Assembly: GCF_000296855.1 (NCBI RefSeq)
Contig: NZ_CAKC01000045.1
Span: forward strand, 1 to 34,447
Reading direction: 5' to 3'
DNA from: Lactobacillus gigeriorum DSM 23908 = CRBIP 24.85
GTDB lineage: Bacteria > Bacillota > Bacilli > Lactobacillales > Lactobacillaceae
Length of the DNA stretch: 34,447 bases
Numbering within the stretch: the stretch's first letter is position 1; each line of letters opens with the position of its first letter. The notes below the pieces were generated by a model, which did no database searches, was not told the origin of the DNA, and worked only from the letters and a program-made list of their open reading frames with translations. A program made the translations under genes and the position numbers. Below, piece after piece: positions 15,776 to 23,791 of the stretch.

Positions 15776-16575
15776 TGAAAAGTTGGAGAAAAATTTTATC
15801 AAGTATAGTATTAAGTATTTCTTTAATAGGATTTGGTTATGTTGAACCAGTGCAAGCAAGCGATAGTACTAATTTAGCAAGAATAGAAGCTGAAAATAGA
15901 GCAACTGAAAAACGAATTCAAATTTTAGAACAAAAAATTGCGGCCTTAAAAGAACAATTAGGACTTGCAACCAAGAAAACGGCTGTTGAGTCAGTAAGTA
16001 GAGCTGCTTTGAGTAAGTTAACTTATCAAGGGTCTGAAGTTGTTACCGTTAATCATAATAAACCCACGTTTACCAAGAGTGAATTAAAGTTAACCCGGCC
16101 ATGGCAAAGCTATGGTCAATTAGATGGGCTTAACAGAGTAACGACGGCTAACGCTTTATTGAATCATAGCTTAATGCCACATAGTGAACGTGAGCCACTA
16201 TATGTGAATCCAACTGGCTGGCATAACAAACGAATTTCAAGTGGTTGGCTTTACAATCGCTGTCACTTAATCGGCTATCAATTAACAGGACAGAATAATA
16301 ATATTCGCAATTTAATGACGGGCACCAGACAATTGAATGATCCAGGAATGTTACGTTATGAAAATGAAGTGGCAGATTACCTGAAATCATCCAACTCCCA
16401 CTATGTACGGTATCGCGTAACTCCAGTATTTCGTGGCGACGAATTACTGGCACGGGGCGTTGAAATGGAAGCTCAATCCATTGGCTCTAACGCGGTCAGA
16501 TTTAATGTTTACATTTTTAACGTCCAACCTGGAGTGGTTTTGAACTATCAAACTGGTACTAGTCGAGTAGGATAA
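15775..16575 (+). CDS. Secreted DNA/RNA non-specific endonuclease (EndA/NucA type)
   Basis: A 266-residue exported nuclease of the beta-beta-alpha-metal family. A signal peptide covers 1-28 (ending EPVQAS); a coiled coil spans about 33-63; the nuclease domain follows. The DRGH-type active site reads N161-R-C-H164 (LYNRCHLIGYQL), with the general base H164, and the metal-binding Asn lies in QNNNIRNLMTGT. The NR[S/C]H form is common in the lactobacillar and streptococcal branch. In EndA-like relatives the enzyme degrades one strand during DNA uptake or breaks up extracellular DNA. It is coupled to the preceding sunset-domain protein and ends at a bidirectional terminator. Confidence 0.9.
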   Translation: MKSWRKILSSIVLSISLIGFGYVEPVQASDSTNLARIEAENRATEKRIQILEQKIAALKEQLGLATKKTAVESVSRAALSKLTYQGSEVVTVNHNKPTFTKSELKLTRPWQSYGQLDGLNRVTTANALLNHSLMPHSEREPLYVNPTGWHNKRISSGWLYNRCHLIGYQLTGQNNNIRNLMTGTRQLNDPGMLRYENEVADYLKSSNSHYVRYRVTPVFRGDELLARGVEMEAQSIGSNAVRFNVYIFNVQPGVVLNYQTGTSRVG

Positions 16576-16596
16576 TTTTTGAAGAAAGAATAGTAA

Positions 16597-16632
16597 AAAA
16601 TCGCAGAGAAAAGAACATCCCTGCGATTTTTT
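16597..16632. terminator. terminator between convergent genes
   Basis: AAAATCGCAG (16597-16606) pairs with CTGCGATTTT (16621-16630), with T on one side and A on the other, so it can serve both the nuclease and the opposing reductase gene. Confidence 0.85.
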
Positions 16633-16659
16633 GTATGGATTTAGGTATGAAAAAATAAG

Positions 16660-17577
16660 TTAATAGTTTGCTTCGATTTCTTGAATTTTAGCTAAATATT
16701 CTTCGTTATTAGGAACTGAAATACCCAACTTTTTAGCAAGAGGCACAATATAGCCTGCAAACAATTGTAGTTCAGTCTTGCGTTTAGCTAGAACATCTTG
16801 ACGCATCGAAGGCATCGATTCAGAGTTGAAATTAGTCAAAGGAGCAATAGTATTTTCAACATCTTGATCAGTAATCGGAATGCCGAGCTTATTTGCTACA
16901 GCTTGTACTTCTTTCATCGTTGCAATTGTTTTTTCACGATAGGGCATACCAGGCTTCAACTGTCCATAAGGTATATTGAAGACAGCACAAGTTTGGTTTA
17001 CGCCACAATTAAACATCAATTTATGCCATGATTCTAACAAAATATGGTCAGATTCAACAAACGGCAAATGACAAGCGGTGAAAAATGCCCGTAGACTAGC
17101 AACATTTTCTTCATCGATAGGTTGTTCTGCACCAATAACTAATTCACCAACTGGATCTGCGGTTACTGTATTGCCTTGATAAACAATGGCCATCGCTCTA
17201 GCAATACAGCGAACGACTTTTTCACGACCAAAGGCTTGACGAAGATCGTCTTCACTGATTACTCCATTCAGCGTTGAGATAATGATAGTATTACTTTTGA
17301 TAAAAGGCTTCATCTCTTCCATTGCAGCTTTGATTGCCGTGTACTTAGTCGCCAAGATTAGTAAATCGACTTGTTGGAATTCACTGACAGATGAAACATA
17401 TTTAAAGTCATAAGATTTGCCATTATAAATAACAGGATTGGCTTGATAGCGCTCTTTTCGTTGCTCATCAGCGATAAATACGAGCTTATCTTTGCCTAAA
17501 TAGTCATATATAAAGGTCGCGAAATTTACGCCAATGGCTCCTCTACCCACAATTCCAACGGTTTTTATGTTTTTCAT
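16660..17577 (-). CDS. Ketopantoate-reductase family oxidoreductase (2-dehydropantoate 2-reductase or 2-oxoacid reductase)
   Basis: A 305-residue NADP-type reductase. Its Rossmann motif is GIVGRGAIG (8-16). The catalytic lysine sits in ESWHKLMFNCGVNQT (about residue 187), and the C-terminal substrate domain has SMRQDVLAKRKTELQ, equivalent to the Glu-containing segment of PanE. Members act on ketopantoate, but several lactic-acid-bacterial relatives reduce branched-chain 2-oxo acids instead. It is less like those than the enzyme at 24871. It starts 16 bases after the regulator gene stop with SD AAAGGA, so the two form one leftward transcript. No other pantothenate gene is nearby, so the substrate is open. 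Confidence 0.83.
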   Translation of the reverse strand: MKNIKTVGIVGRGAIGVNFATFIYDYLGKDKLVFIADEQRKERYQANPVIYNGKSYDFKYVSSVSEFQQVDLLILATKYTAIKAAMEEMKPFIKSNTIIISTLNGVISEDDLRQAFGREKVVRCIARAMAIVYQGNTVTADPVGELVIGAEQPIDEENVASLRAFFTACHLPFVESDHILLESWHKLMFNCGVNQTCAVFNIPYGQLKPGMPYREKTIATMKEVQAVANKLGIPITDQDVENTIAPLTNFNSESMPSMRQDVLAKRKTELQLFAGYIVPLAKKLGISVPNNEEYLAKIQEIEANY

Positions 17578-17593
17578 AATTAATCCTTTCTAG

Positions 17594-18322
17594 TTAATCC
17601 TGTGCCGGTAAATCTAACATATAGCCAAAACCACGCACGGTTTTTATATATTCTGGATGTTTAGGATCTTTCTCTAATTTATCACGTAAGTGGCTAATAT
17701 GCATGTCAACGATTCTAGTTGAATCATAGTCATCATCGTAATGCCAAACACCATCTAGTAATTGTTCACGAGATAAAACCTGACCTTCATTATCGAGCAA
17801 AAATTTAAGCAACTTAAATTCTTTGGGAGTTAAGAAAATACTTTGTTCATTAATGAAAGCATTATAGCGTTTAAAATCAATTCGTAAATCGCAATTATCG
17901 CCCAAATGAACCACCGTGAAATTGGTTGAAGTAACTTTGGTTTCAGGTAAAAGCGGTTTACGATCACTGAGCCAAAGCAAACTTTCTAATTGAGCTAAAA
18001 CTAAATCAACATTTTGCGAAACTAAATAAGCAGAAACTTTCAGTTGAAATAATTTCTTCGCAATGTGGGCATGCATGACTTTATTTAAAACGATAATTGG
18101 ACCAGCAAAATGCTCTCTGATTGCAGAAATATTGCTGTATAAGGCATCTTCTGCTATTCCATGGATATCAAGGATAATCCCACAAAGGTCATTTGAATTT
18201 GAATGCTGCACTGCCTTCGCCAAGGATAAGGCGTTGTAGATGCGCAATTCGTGATCATTAGCGAAAGTCGTCAATCCTGTGAACAAGGTGATGTTTTTCG
18301 TCATTAAAATTATTTTGTTCAT
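17594..18322 (-). CDS. Orphan OmpR/PhoB-type response regulator with decayed receiver domain
   Basis: A 242-residue protein. The C-terminal winged-helix domain is intact (FLTPKEFKLLKFLLDNEGQV, LLDGVWHY, VDMHISHLRDKLE, KTVRGFGYML). The N-terminal receiver keeps the acceptor-position D52 (GIILDIHG) but lacks the N-terminal acidic pair (residues 5-9 are ILMTK), the Thr/Ser switch (PIIVLNKV) and the conserved lysine, so normal phosphorylation is unlikely. The ATG at 18322 is preferred over one at 18355, because AGGAG lies eight bases before it. No histidine kinase is adjacent. It is divergent from pstS, making it a likely phosphate-regulon controller, with the reductase gene downstream in its own transcript. 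Confidence 0.85.
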   Translation of the reverse strand: MNKIILMTKNITLFTGLTTFANDHELRIYNALSLAKAVQHSNSNDLCGIILDIHGIAEDALYSNISAIREHFAGPIIVLNKVMHAHIAKKLFQLKVSAYLVSQNVDLVLAQLESLLWLSDRKPLLPETKVTSTNFTVVHLGDNCDLRIDFKRYNAFINEQSIFLTPKEFKLLKFLLDNEGQVLSREQLLDGVWHYDDDYDSTRIVDMHISHLRDKLEKDPKHPEYIKTVRGFGYMLDLPAQD

Positions 18323-18363
18323 ATACATTACTCCTAAGGCTATTTTACGATACAATCCCCAAA

Positions 18364-18427
18364 TTTACCTAAAATTTACATTCTTTTACATGAAATACAT
18401 CGTTTTCACAAATGCTCCACGTAGAAT
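18364..18427 (+). promoter_or_regulatory. tandem Pho-box repeats and -10 box of the pst operon
   Basis: TTTACCT (18364-18370), TTTACAT (18375-18381) and TTTACAT (18385-18391) are direct repeats spaced 11 and 10 bases, with a weaker AATACAT at 18394-18400. They resemble the TT(A/T)ACA repeats bound by PhoP/PhoB-type regulators. TAGAAT at 18422-18427 is a candidate -10 without a good -35, as expected for an activator-dependent promoter. Confidence 0.7.
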
Positions 18428-18450
18428 ATTGAATGAAGGGTGGGATCACT

Positions 18451-19335
18451 ATGAAAAATAGTAAACGACACTATCTATGGATTAGTTTAATTACGATTAT
18501 GACAGCTGGGCTACTTAGCGCCTGCCAACAAAATAAAAATTCAATTACAGCTGTTGGTTCAACTGCCTTACAACCGCTTGTTGAAGAGGCAGCTTACGCT
18601 TATGGAAATAAACACGGCGTTACGATTAATGTTCAAGGTGGAGGTTCTGGTACGGGACTTAGTCAAGTAGCTGAAGGCTCTGTAGCAATTGGTGACTCCG
18701 ATTTATTCGTTGAACAAAAGCAAGGCATTCCAGCAAATAAACTAGTCGATCATCGAGTAGCTGTGGTAGGAATTGTTCCTGTGGTTAATCCTGGTGTTGG
18801 GGTAAAGAATCTCTCCATGGATCAACTAAGAGCGATTTTTGCCGGGAAAATTACCAATTGGAAAGAGGTTGGAGGAAAGAATCAGTCTGTTCTATTGATT
18901 CACCGAGGCCAAGGATCCGGTACGAGATTTACGTTTGAACAAGATGTTATGGGTAAAACTAGCGTAGCACCTGGTCAGGAACAAGATTCCAATGGTTCAG
19001 TTCAAAAAATTGTGAAGGCGACCCCAGGCGCAATTAGTTATCTTGCCTTTGCTTATGCTAACCAACCTGGTTTGCAAAAGTTACAGATCGACCATGTTGT
19101 ACCAACGAAGACCAATGTAACTACAAATGAATGGAAAATTTGGTCTTATGAACATATGTATACTAATAAGAATAAGCATTCAAAATTAACTGAACAGTTT
19201 TTACAATATTTACAAACTCCAGCAGTGCAACAAGATTTAATAGCTAAATTAGGCTACATCAGTATTCACGATATGAAAGTCGTTAAGGATATTGATGGAA
19301 ATGTTACTCCACTAAAGAAAGGACTAGGTAAGTAA
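18451..19335 (+). CDS. pstS: Phosphate ABC transporter substrate-binding lipoprotein
   Basis: A 294-residue phosphate-binding lipoprotein. The signal peptide ends in a lipobox, LLSAC, so the mature protein is lipid-anchored at Cys about 25. The phosphate-binding loops are visible: AVGSTALQPLVEEAA, GGGSGTGLSQVAEG, IGDSDLF, and IHRGQGSGTRFTFEQ. The ATG at 18451 is preferred over 18433, because GGGTGGG precedes it and the product begins with a normal lipoprotein signal (MKNSKRHYLW). It is the first gene of pstSCABB-phoU, one base before pstC, behind tandem Pho boxes. Confidence 0.95.
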   Translation: MKNSKRHYLWISLITIMTAGLLSACQQNKNSITAVGSTALQPLVEEAAYAYGNKHGVTINVQGGGSGTGLSQVAEGSVAIGDSDLFVEQKQGIPANKLVDHRVAVVGIVPVVNPGVGVKNLSMDQLRAIFAGKITNWKEVGGKNQSVLLIHRGQGSGTRFTFEQDVMGKTSVAPGQEQDSNGSVQKIVKATPGAISYLAFAYANQPGLQKLQIDHVVPTKTNVTTNEWKIWSYEHMYTNKNKHSKLTEQFLQYLQTPAVQQDLIAKLGYISIHDMKVVKDIDGNVTPLKKGLGK

Positions 19336-19336
19336 G

Positions 19337-20254
19337 ATGGAAAATGATGTACAAAAGCAACTTACAAGTCCCTCAAAAGCTACCCGAGAAAATATTCGTG
19401 GTAAAGCTTTAACTTTTATTATTGCTAGTTTAATCATTGTTTTGACAGTAGCAGTAATTGGCTTCATTGCGATTAAAGGAATCACTACCTTTACCAAAGA
19501 TGGCGTTAATCTATGGGATTTCCTAACCAAAAGCAATTGGAATCCTGGAAGTATCAAAGATGGCAAGCCTGAAGTAGGAGCTGCGCCAATGATTCTTGGG
19601 TCATTCTTGGTAACTTTGCTAGCAGCAGTTATTGCTACACCATTTAGTTTGGCAATTGGAATTTACATGAGTGAGTATGCAAGCAAGAAGACCAATAAAT
19701 TACTTCGTCCAGTTTTGGAATTATTTACCGGTGTTCCATCTGTAGTCTACGGATTCTTAGGTCTAGTTATTATCGTACCAATGATGAGGACCATTTTTGG
19801 CGGTACTGGCTTTGGTATTCTGCCGGGAGCAATCGTATTATTTGTGATGATTTTTCCAACAATTACCTCAATGGTAGTTGATGCCTTAACTGCAGTACCA
19901 GTTTCATATCGCCAGGCTGCCTTAGCACTCGGAGCAACGCAATGGCAATCTATCTATAAAATCGTATTACGAGCAGCAACTCCAGGTATTCTGACAGCGG
20001 TTATTTTCGGAATGGCACGTGCCTTTGGAGAAGCTTTAGCGGTGCAAATGGTAATCGGAAACTCAGTCTTGATGCCAACCAGTTTGGTTTCACCAACTGC
20101 TACTTTAACAAGTCAATTAACAAGTCAAATTGGGAATACTATTATGGGGAGTATCCAAAACGATGCCCTCTGGTCATTGGCTTTAGTATTGTTGATTATG
20201 TCATTGTTCTTCAACCTATTGGTGAAGATGATTGCGAGAAAGAGGAAGATCTAG
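19337..20254 (+). CDS. pstC: Phosphate ABC transporter permease PstC
   Basis: A 305-residue permease with about six membrane helices. An extended cytoplasmic N-terminus precedes helix one (KALTFIIASLIIVL). The periplasmic loop includes FLTKSNWNPGS and FGAAP-like GAAPMILGSFLVTL, typical of PstC. The ABC-coupling EAA loop reads YRQAALALGATQWQSIYKIVLRAA in two overlapping parts around residues 193-216, followed by the GMARAFGEALAVQMVIGN segment. It is followed by pstA with no gap. Confidence 0.94.
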   Translation: MENDVQKQLTSPSKATRENIRGKALTFIIASLIIVLTVAVIGFIAIKGITTFTKDGVNLWDFLTKSNWNPGSIKDGKPEVGAAPMILGSFLVTLLAAVIATPFSLAIGIYMSEYASKKTNKLLRPVLELFTGVPSVVYGFLGLVIIVPMMRTIFGGTGFGILPGAIVLFVMIFPTITSMVVDALTAVPVSYRQAALALGATQWQSIYKIVLRAATPGILTAVIFGMARAFGEALAVQMVIGNSVLMPTSLVSPTATLTSQLTSQIGNTIMGSIQNDALWSLALVLLIMSLFFNLLVKMIARKRKI

Positions 20255-21142
20255 ATGGATGCAAAAAAAGTGGATCGTATCGCAAAGCGCGTCATTCAAA
20301 CAATGGTGTTGATGATCGTCGTTTTGTTGGTATTAATTTTAGGATATATTCTAGTAACTGGACTATCACAGACCAAACTAGATTTTATTTTTAAGATTTC
20401 CAAAGCTGCGCAGGCAGGCGGTGGTATTAGAGATCAATTATTCAATTCGCTATATCTACTAGTATTGGCATTGTTGATTTCGGTTCCACTATCATTAGGT
20501 GCAGGAATCTATTTAGCAGAATATGCTCCTGATAATTGGTTTACCAGAATGTTGAAAACCTTGATTGAAATTTTAAGTTCATTGCCTTCAATCGTAGTTG
20601 GTTTATTCGCTTATTTGGTGCTAGTAATCAAATTTCAAATTGGATTTTCAATTATCGCTGGTGCGATGGCTTTAACTTTTTTCAATTTACCATTGCTAAC
20701 GTCAAATATTGAAAATGCTTTTCGGAATTTACCTGATTCACAACGAGAAGCAGGCTTAGCTTTAGGCTTATCGCAATGGAAAATGATCAAGGGCATTCTA
20801 TTGCCAAGAATCGTACCAAGCATCATTACTGCAGTAATTTTGAGTTCGGGAAGAATTTTTGGTGAAGCCGCCGCTTTAATTTATACTTCAGGTCAAAGTG
20901 CTCCAATTCTAAATTACGCTAACTGGAATCCTTTTTCTCCAGACAGCCCGCTAAATATTATGCGTCCAGCTGAAACGTTGGCAGTGCATATTTGGAAATT
21001 AAATTCTGAAGGACTTACTCCAGATGCCGATGCGATTTCAGCTGCAGCTAGTGCGGTTTTAATTATTGTAGTTTTATTGTTCAATATCTCAGCTCACTAC
21101 TTTGGCGAAAAGTTAGAACAAAAGCTGACTGCTAAAAGATAG
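20255..21142 (+). CDS. pstA: Phosphate ABC transporter permease PstA
   Basis: A 295-residue second permease subunit with six membrane helices. Diagnostic segments are GGGIRDQLFNSLYLL, LGAGIYLAEYAPD, EILSSLPSIVVGLFAYLV and the coupling loop DSQREAGLALGLSQW with ILLPRIVPSIITAV, then SSGRIFGEAAALIYTSG and a C-terminal AHYFGEKLEQKL. It starts directly after the pstC stop and has no separate promoter. It pairs with PstC and PstB to form the importer. Confidence 0.94.
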   Translation: MDAKKVDRIAKRVIQTMVLMIVVLLVLILGYILVTGLSQTKLDFIFKISKAAQAGGGIRDQLFNSLYLLVLALLISVPLSLGAGIYLAEYAPDNWFTRMLKTLIEILSSLPSIVVGLFAYLVLVIKFQIGFSIIAGAMALTFFNLPLLTSNIENAFRNLPDSQREAGLALGLSQWKMIKGILLPRIVPSIITAVILSSGRIFGEAAALIYTSGQSAPILNYANWNPFSPDSPLNIMRPAETLAVHIWKLNSEGLTPDADAISAAASAVLIIVVLLFNISAHYFGEKLEQKLTAKR

Positions 21143-21154
21143 GAAGAGGTAACG

Positions 21155-21934
21155 ATGAAAGAAAAAAATATTATTATTCCTGATCATGAAGTAGCGATTT
21201 CAACCAAAGATATGGCGGTATATTATGGTGAAAAGAAGGCTCTTCATGAAACCAGACTATCTTTTCCTAAATATCGAATCACCGCCTTAATTGGTGCTTC
21301 GGGTTCAGCCAAGTCAACATTTTTACGCTCGCTCAATCGAATGAATGATAAAGTTGCACGAGTAACGGGTGAGATCAATTTTGAAGGTATTAATATCAAC
21401 TCTTCAAAAGTTAATGTCAACGAACTTCGACGCAGAATTGGTATGGTATTTCAACAACCAAATCCTTTTGCCAAGTCGATTTATGACAACATTACCTATG
21501 CTTTGAAATACCAAGGCATTAAAGATAAGCAAACCTTAGACCAAATTGTTGAAGAGAGTTTACGTGGTGCTGCTTTATGGGATGAAGTCAAGGACAATCT
21601 TGATAAAAGTGCATTAGCCTTGTCAGGTGGTCAACAACAAAGATTATGTATTGCAAGAGCCATTGCTGTAAAGCCAGAAATTTTATTGTTAGATGAACCG
21701 GCAAGTGCCCTTGATCCTATTTCAACTGCTAAGTTAGAGGAAACGCTTATGAAATTGCGTGAAAACTACACGATGATCATGGTGACTCACAATATGCAAC
21801 AAGCAGCGAGAACTAGCGATTATACTGCCTTCTTCCACCTTGGAGAAGTATATGAATATGATCATACCAGCAATATTTTCCAAAATCCGCAAGTTGAATT
21901 AACGTTGAATTATGTTGAAGGAAGATTTGGTTAG
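21155..21934 (+). CDS. pstB1: Phosphate ABC transporter ATP-binding protein, first copy, with altered Walker A
   Basis: A 259-residue ATPase of the Pst importer. It has Q-loop [13 protein letters not shown], signature [16 protein letters not shown], Walker [13 protein letters not shown] and the switch histidine in [10 protein letters not shown]. The Walker A reads GASGSAKS (47-54): the last glycine before the lysine is alanine (A52, codon GCC at 21308-21310), unlike the second copy and unlike the family consensus GPSGCGKS. Walker B also has PAS where PTS is usual. It may have reduced ATPase activity and work as the weaker half of a heterodimer with PstB2. SD is GGAAGAGG. Confidence 0.92.
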   Translation: MKEKNIIIPDHEVAISTKDMAVYYGEKKALHETRLSFPKYRITALIGASGSAKSTFLRSLNRMNDKVARVTGEINFEGININSSKVNVNELRRRIGMVFQQPNPFAKSIYDNITYALKYQGIKDKQTLDQIVEESLRGAALWDEVKDNLDKSALALSGGQQQRLCIARAIAVKPEILLLDEPASALDPISTAKLEETLMKLRENYTMIMVTHNMQQAARTSDYTAFFHLGEVYEYDHTSNIFQNPQVELTLNYVEGRFG

Positions 21935-21947
21935 GAAGGAGGATCTT

Positions 21948-22703
21948 ATGGCAACAGTTATCGAAGCAAAAGATGTTAGAGTGTATTACGGTCAAAAAGA
22001 AGCTTTGCACGGAATTTCAATGGATATTCCTGAAAAGCAGATTACCGCTTTGATTGGGCCATCTGGTTGTGGTAAGTCAACTTTTTTACGGACGTTGAAT
22101 CGTATGAACGATCAAATTCCGAATATCAAAATTACTGGAACAATTAAGTTTGAGGGCAAAGAAATCTATTCGCCTAAGATGGACGTCGTTAATTTGCGTC
22201 AAAACGTAGGTATGGTTTTCCAGCAGCCTAATCCTTTCGCTTTTTCAGTGTATGAAAATGTATCTTTTGGCTTGAGGCTAGCCGGAATTAAGGACAAGGC
22301 CTTAATCGATGATCGTGTAGAGACTGCTCTTAAGCAGGCTGCTATTTGGGATGTTGTAAAAGACCGCTTAAATGATAATGCTTTAGGTTTTTCTGGAGGC
22401 CAACAGCAACGAATCTGTATTGCACGTGTTTTAGCAACAAAACCAGATGTCATTTTGATGGATGAACCAACTAGTGCGTTAGATCCGATTTCTTCAGCTC
22501 AAATCGAAGAAACCATGGTAGAATTAGCTAAGGATTATACAATAGTAACGGTAACTCACAATATGCAACAAGCATCCCGCATTAGCGATAAAACGGCATT
22601 ATTTGTGGCAGGAAAGATTGTAGAGTATGATGACACCCGAAAGATTTTTATTAATCCTAAGGAAGAAATGACAGCAAATTACATTAATGGAGTTTTTGGT
22701 TAA
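21948..22703 (+). CDS. pstB2: Phosphate ABC transporter ATP-binding protein, second copy
   Basis: A 251-residue ATPase with all canonical motifs: Walker A GPSGCGKS (about residue 40), Q-loop [13 protein letters not shown], signature [16 protein letters not shown], Walker [13 protein letters not shown] and [10 protein letters not shown]. The ATG at 21948 follows AAGGAGGATCTT; an upstream in-frame ATG at 21912 lies inside pstB1 and is not used in this call. Two adjacent PstB genes are common in lactobacilli and streptococci. They may form homo- or heterodimers. Confidence 0.95.
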   Translation: MATVIEAKDVRVYYGQKEALHGISMDIPEKQITALIGPSGCGKSTFLRTLNRMNDQIPNIKITGTIKFEGKEIYSPKMDVVNLRQNVGMVFQQPNPFAFSVYENVSFGLRLAGIKDKALIDDRVETALKQAAIWDVVKDRLNDNALGFSGGQQQRICIARVLATKPDVILMDEPTSALDPISSAQIEETMVELAKDYTIVTVTHNMQQASRISDKTALFVAGKIVEYDDTRKIFINPKEEMTANYINGVFG

Positions 22704-22718
22704 AACGAGGTATCAAAC

Positions 22719-23483
22719 ATGCGAACACTATTTGCAGATGAAATGAAACGCTTGAACCTACGCTTTGGCGAAATGGGGATCAACACGAGTGAACAAATTT
22801 ATCGAGCTAGCAAGTCATATGCTGAGCATGATAAGGAATTGGCTAAAAAAGTAATTGAGGGCGATAGTCGAATCAATGATGAAGAGATTAGCCTCGAAAA
22901 TGAAGCTTTAGAACTAATGGCTTTGCAGCAACCAATGGCAGGTGATTTTAGACGCATCATCACTGCATTAAAGGCTAGCTCCGACTTAGAGCGTGTTGGT
23001 GATTATGCAGCTTCAATTGCACGTGAGACTATTCGGGTAAAAGGCAATGAACGTATCCCAGAAGTCGAAGAAAAAATTTCTGAAATCACCGTCGTAGTAA
23101 GAAATATGATGGAAAACTTCCTTGATGCTTATGCTCGTGATGACATCGAATTAGCAAAGAAAACGGCTAAGATGGATCTTGAAGTTGACTTGATGTATTA
23201 CCAAACACAAAAGTTGATTCTTGGTGCAATGCAACGGCAAACTTCGATTGCTGTAGCTGCCTTGAGTTACCTTAGTGTAGTGCGAGATTTAGAACGAATT
23301 GGCGATCATATTGTTAACTTAGCAGAATGGGTGGTTTACCGTCGAGATGGTAAATTGGTAGAATTGAATCCTGGAAAAATAGATCGCGATATTGTTGAAA
23401 AAGTAAACGATGGCGAAAAACTTGATTCATCAGAAAAGAAAATGCTAAAGGAAGCAGAAGAAGCTGCTCAATTAAATCAATAA
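22719..23483 (+). CDS. phoU: Phosphate transport regulator PhoU
   Basis: A 254-residue, all-helical protein made of two related three-helix bundles. The metal-binding repeats are visible as EALELMALQQPMAGDFRR and SDLERVGDYAASIA in the first half, and as AALSYLSVVRDLERIGDHIVN in the second. It is longer than the usual 215-230 residues, with a charged C-terminal extension (about residues 220-254). PhoU normally links Pst transport to the sensor kinase; here no kinase gene is adjacent, so its partner is uncertain. It ends the pst operon. Confidence 0.93.
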   Translation: MRTLFADEMKRLNLRFGEMGINTSEQIYRASKSYAEHDKELAKKVIEGDSRINDEEISLENEALELMALQQPMAGDFRRIITALKASSDLERVGDYAASIARETIRVKGNERIPEVEEKISEITVVVRNMMENFLDAYARDDIELAKKTAKMDLEVDLMYYQTQKLILGAMQRQTSIAVAALSYLSVVRDLERIGDHIVNLAEWVVYRRDGKLVELNPGKIDRDIVEKVNDGEKLDSSEKKMLKEAEEAAQLNQ

Positions 23484-23489
23484 CTTAAA

Positions 23490-23521
23490 AAACTATCGGC
23501 AAGAAAAGCTGATAGTTTTTT
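23490..23521 (+). terminator. terminator of the pst operon
   Basis: AAAACTATC (23490-23498) pairs with GATAGTTTT (23512-23520), extended by a mismatched GGC/GCT step, and runs into T and A. Confidence 0.85.
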
Positions 23522-23791
23522 AAATTTTTCAAAATTAGGATAATGCAGAATCCGTAACTTTTTAGGGAAAGCGATTACAACATAATTGGCTGTCTCAAAG
23601 GCTTTACCCCGTAATATTTTTTCTAGACAAAAATAAAAATTTCACAAATTTAAAATAACTAATTAAAAATATAACATCATATTATAGTAGTATAAGTAAG
23701 GGCTTTAAAAAACGACTGTACTTTTACCGTAGTTTGCAATAAAATAGACTTTGAGAAGAATATCACATAAAAAGATATGGGAGGGGCAATC
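23522..23791 (+). promoter_or_regulatory. gene-free leader of the second EIIC gene with a weak cre box
   Basis: About 270 bases without a gene. GGGAAAGCGATTACA at 23565-23579 matches the cre consensus at 13 of 15 positions. Candidate -10 sequences, TATTAT (23680-23685) and TATAGT (23683-23688), lack a good -35. The rest is AT-rich leader with no convincing small open frame or hairpin. Confidence 0.35.

Noticed and set aside
15775-16575. Treating NRCH instead of DRGH as an inactivating change in the nuclease
   Set aside because: NR[S/C]H variants are common in active relatives of this branch, and the catalytic histidine and metal-binding asparagine region are kept.
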